Source: Bacillota bacterium (GTDB lineage: Bacteria > Bacillota > Dethiobacteria > DTU022). Taken from it: a stretch of 6,001 bases of DNA. Shown one piece after another: positions 5,705 through 6,001 of the stretch. Location of the stretch: positions 1 to 6,001 of the forward strand of contig JAAZIG010000062.1 in assembly GCA_012510325.1 (NCBI GenBank), read 5' to 3'. The first letter of the stretch is position 1, and each line of letters opens with the position of its first letter. Under the pieces are notes generated by a model that saw only the letters and a program-made list of their open reading frames with translations, searched no databases and was not told where the DNA came from. A program made the translations under genes and the position numbers.

Positions 5705-6001
5705 ATGTTGCAGCCGGCCCGGTTTTATACCGGGGAAAATGATAAAATACGCTGCCTGCTCTGCCCGCGCCGCTGTTTGATCGGCGAAGGGCAAACCGGT
5801 TTTTGCGGAGTGCGCCGGGTGGAAAAAGGCGAGCTCTATACGGAAAACTATGGGTTCTGTGCGGCGCTGCACTGGGATCCCATTGAAAAAAAGCCGCTGT
5901 ACCACTTCTATCCCGGCAGGCAGATTCTCTCCGTGGGCACTTACGGCTGCAACCTGCGCTGCAGTTTTTGCCAGAACTGGTCTCTGGTTCTGGGCAGGCC
6001 C
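5705..6001 (+). CDS. amrS: AmmeMemoRadiSam system radical SAM enzyme, N-terminal part (cut by window end)
   Basis: The first 99 residues of a radical SAM enzyme, open to the last base of the window; relatives are about 330-340 residues. The radical SAM cluster motif CNLRCSFC (C82, C86, C89, pattern CxxxCxxC) is followed by QNW, typical of this family. Before it lie CLLCPRRC and a further Cys (C17, C20, C24, C34), likely a second metal site, and the conserved WDPIEKKPLYHFYPG block (57-71). ATG at 5705 is preferred because AGGTGA lies 5 nt upstream and the length before the first cysteines matches relatives. GTG at 5696, in frame and 6 nt after AGGAG, is an equally possible start adding three residues. 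It lies 50 nt after the dioxygenase/AMMECR1 gene in the same direction with no terminator between, so it is very likely cotranscribed. The substrate is unknown; a partner role with the fused protein is inferred from conserved linkage. Confidence 0.93.
   Translation, partial: MLQPARFYTGENDKIRCLLCPRRCLIGEGQTGFCGVRRVEKGELYTENYGFCAALHWDPIEKKPLYHFYPGRQILSVGTYGCNLRCSFCQNWSLVLGRP

Overview
The window looks like a chromosomal segment of a moderately GC-rich Gram-positive bacterium, most likely a Clostridia-type Firmicute. This is inferred from near-consensus AGGAGG-type ribosome binding sites, several TTG starts, sigma-A-like promoters with a perfect TATAAT box, short-form paired CHR transporters, and an ECF sigma/anti-sigma pair followed by LiaF-like membrane proteins. 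No rRNA, tRNA, CRISPR array, insertion sequence or attachment site was seen.

Left part (1-1014, minus strand): two overlapping short-chain CHR-family (chromate transporter-like) genes. The downstream one runs off the window edge. Both start with TTG behind a good Shine-Dalgarno sequence, and they probably work together as a two-subunit transporter.

Middle gap (1015-1468): no intact gene. It holds the decayed C-terminal half of what appears to be a MarR-family regulator (1105-1366, minus strand, one apparent frameshift near 1231) and a 9-bp GC-rich hairpin (1387-1409) behind the next operon. The rest of the gap shows nothing else I can support.

Central operon (4039 down to 1469, minus strand): four tightly packed genes with 1 to 3 nt gaps. 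They encode an ECF sigma factor, a zinc-finger (HxxxCxxC) anti-sigma factor with one membrane span, a multi-span membrane protein with an acidic/proline-rich tail, and a three-span protein carrying a large beta-rich extracytoplasmic domain (DUF5668/LiaF-like membrane part plus DUF4097-like part). This reads as an envelope-sensing regulatory module. A sigma-A-like promoter (4123-4152) precedes it.

Right part (4266-6001, plus strand): divergently transcribed from a promoter (4167-4195) lying only 14 bp from the operon promoter. The first gene is a two-domain protein, with an N-terminal class III extradiol dioxygenase/MEMO-like domain and a C-terminal AMMECR1 domain. The second is the start of a radical SAM enzyme cut off by the window end. 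Together they form the widely conserved AmmeMemoRadiSam set, whose biochemical role I do not know to be established. This is the most interesting functional unit in the window.
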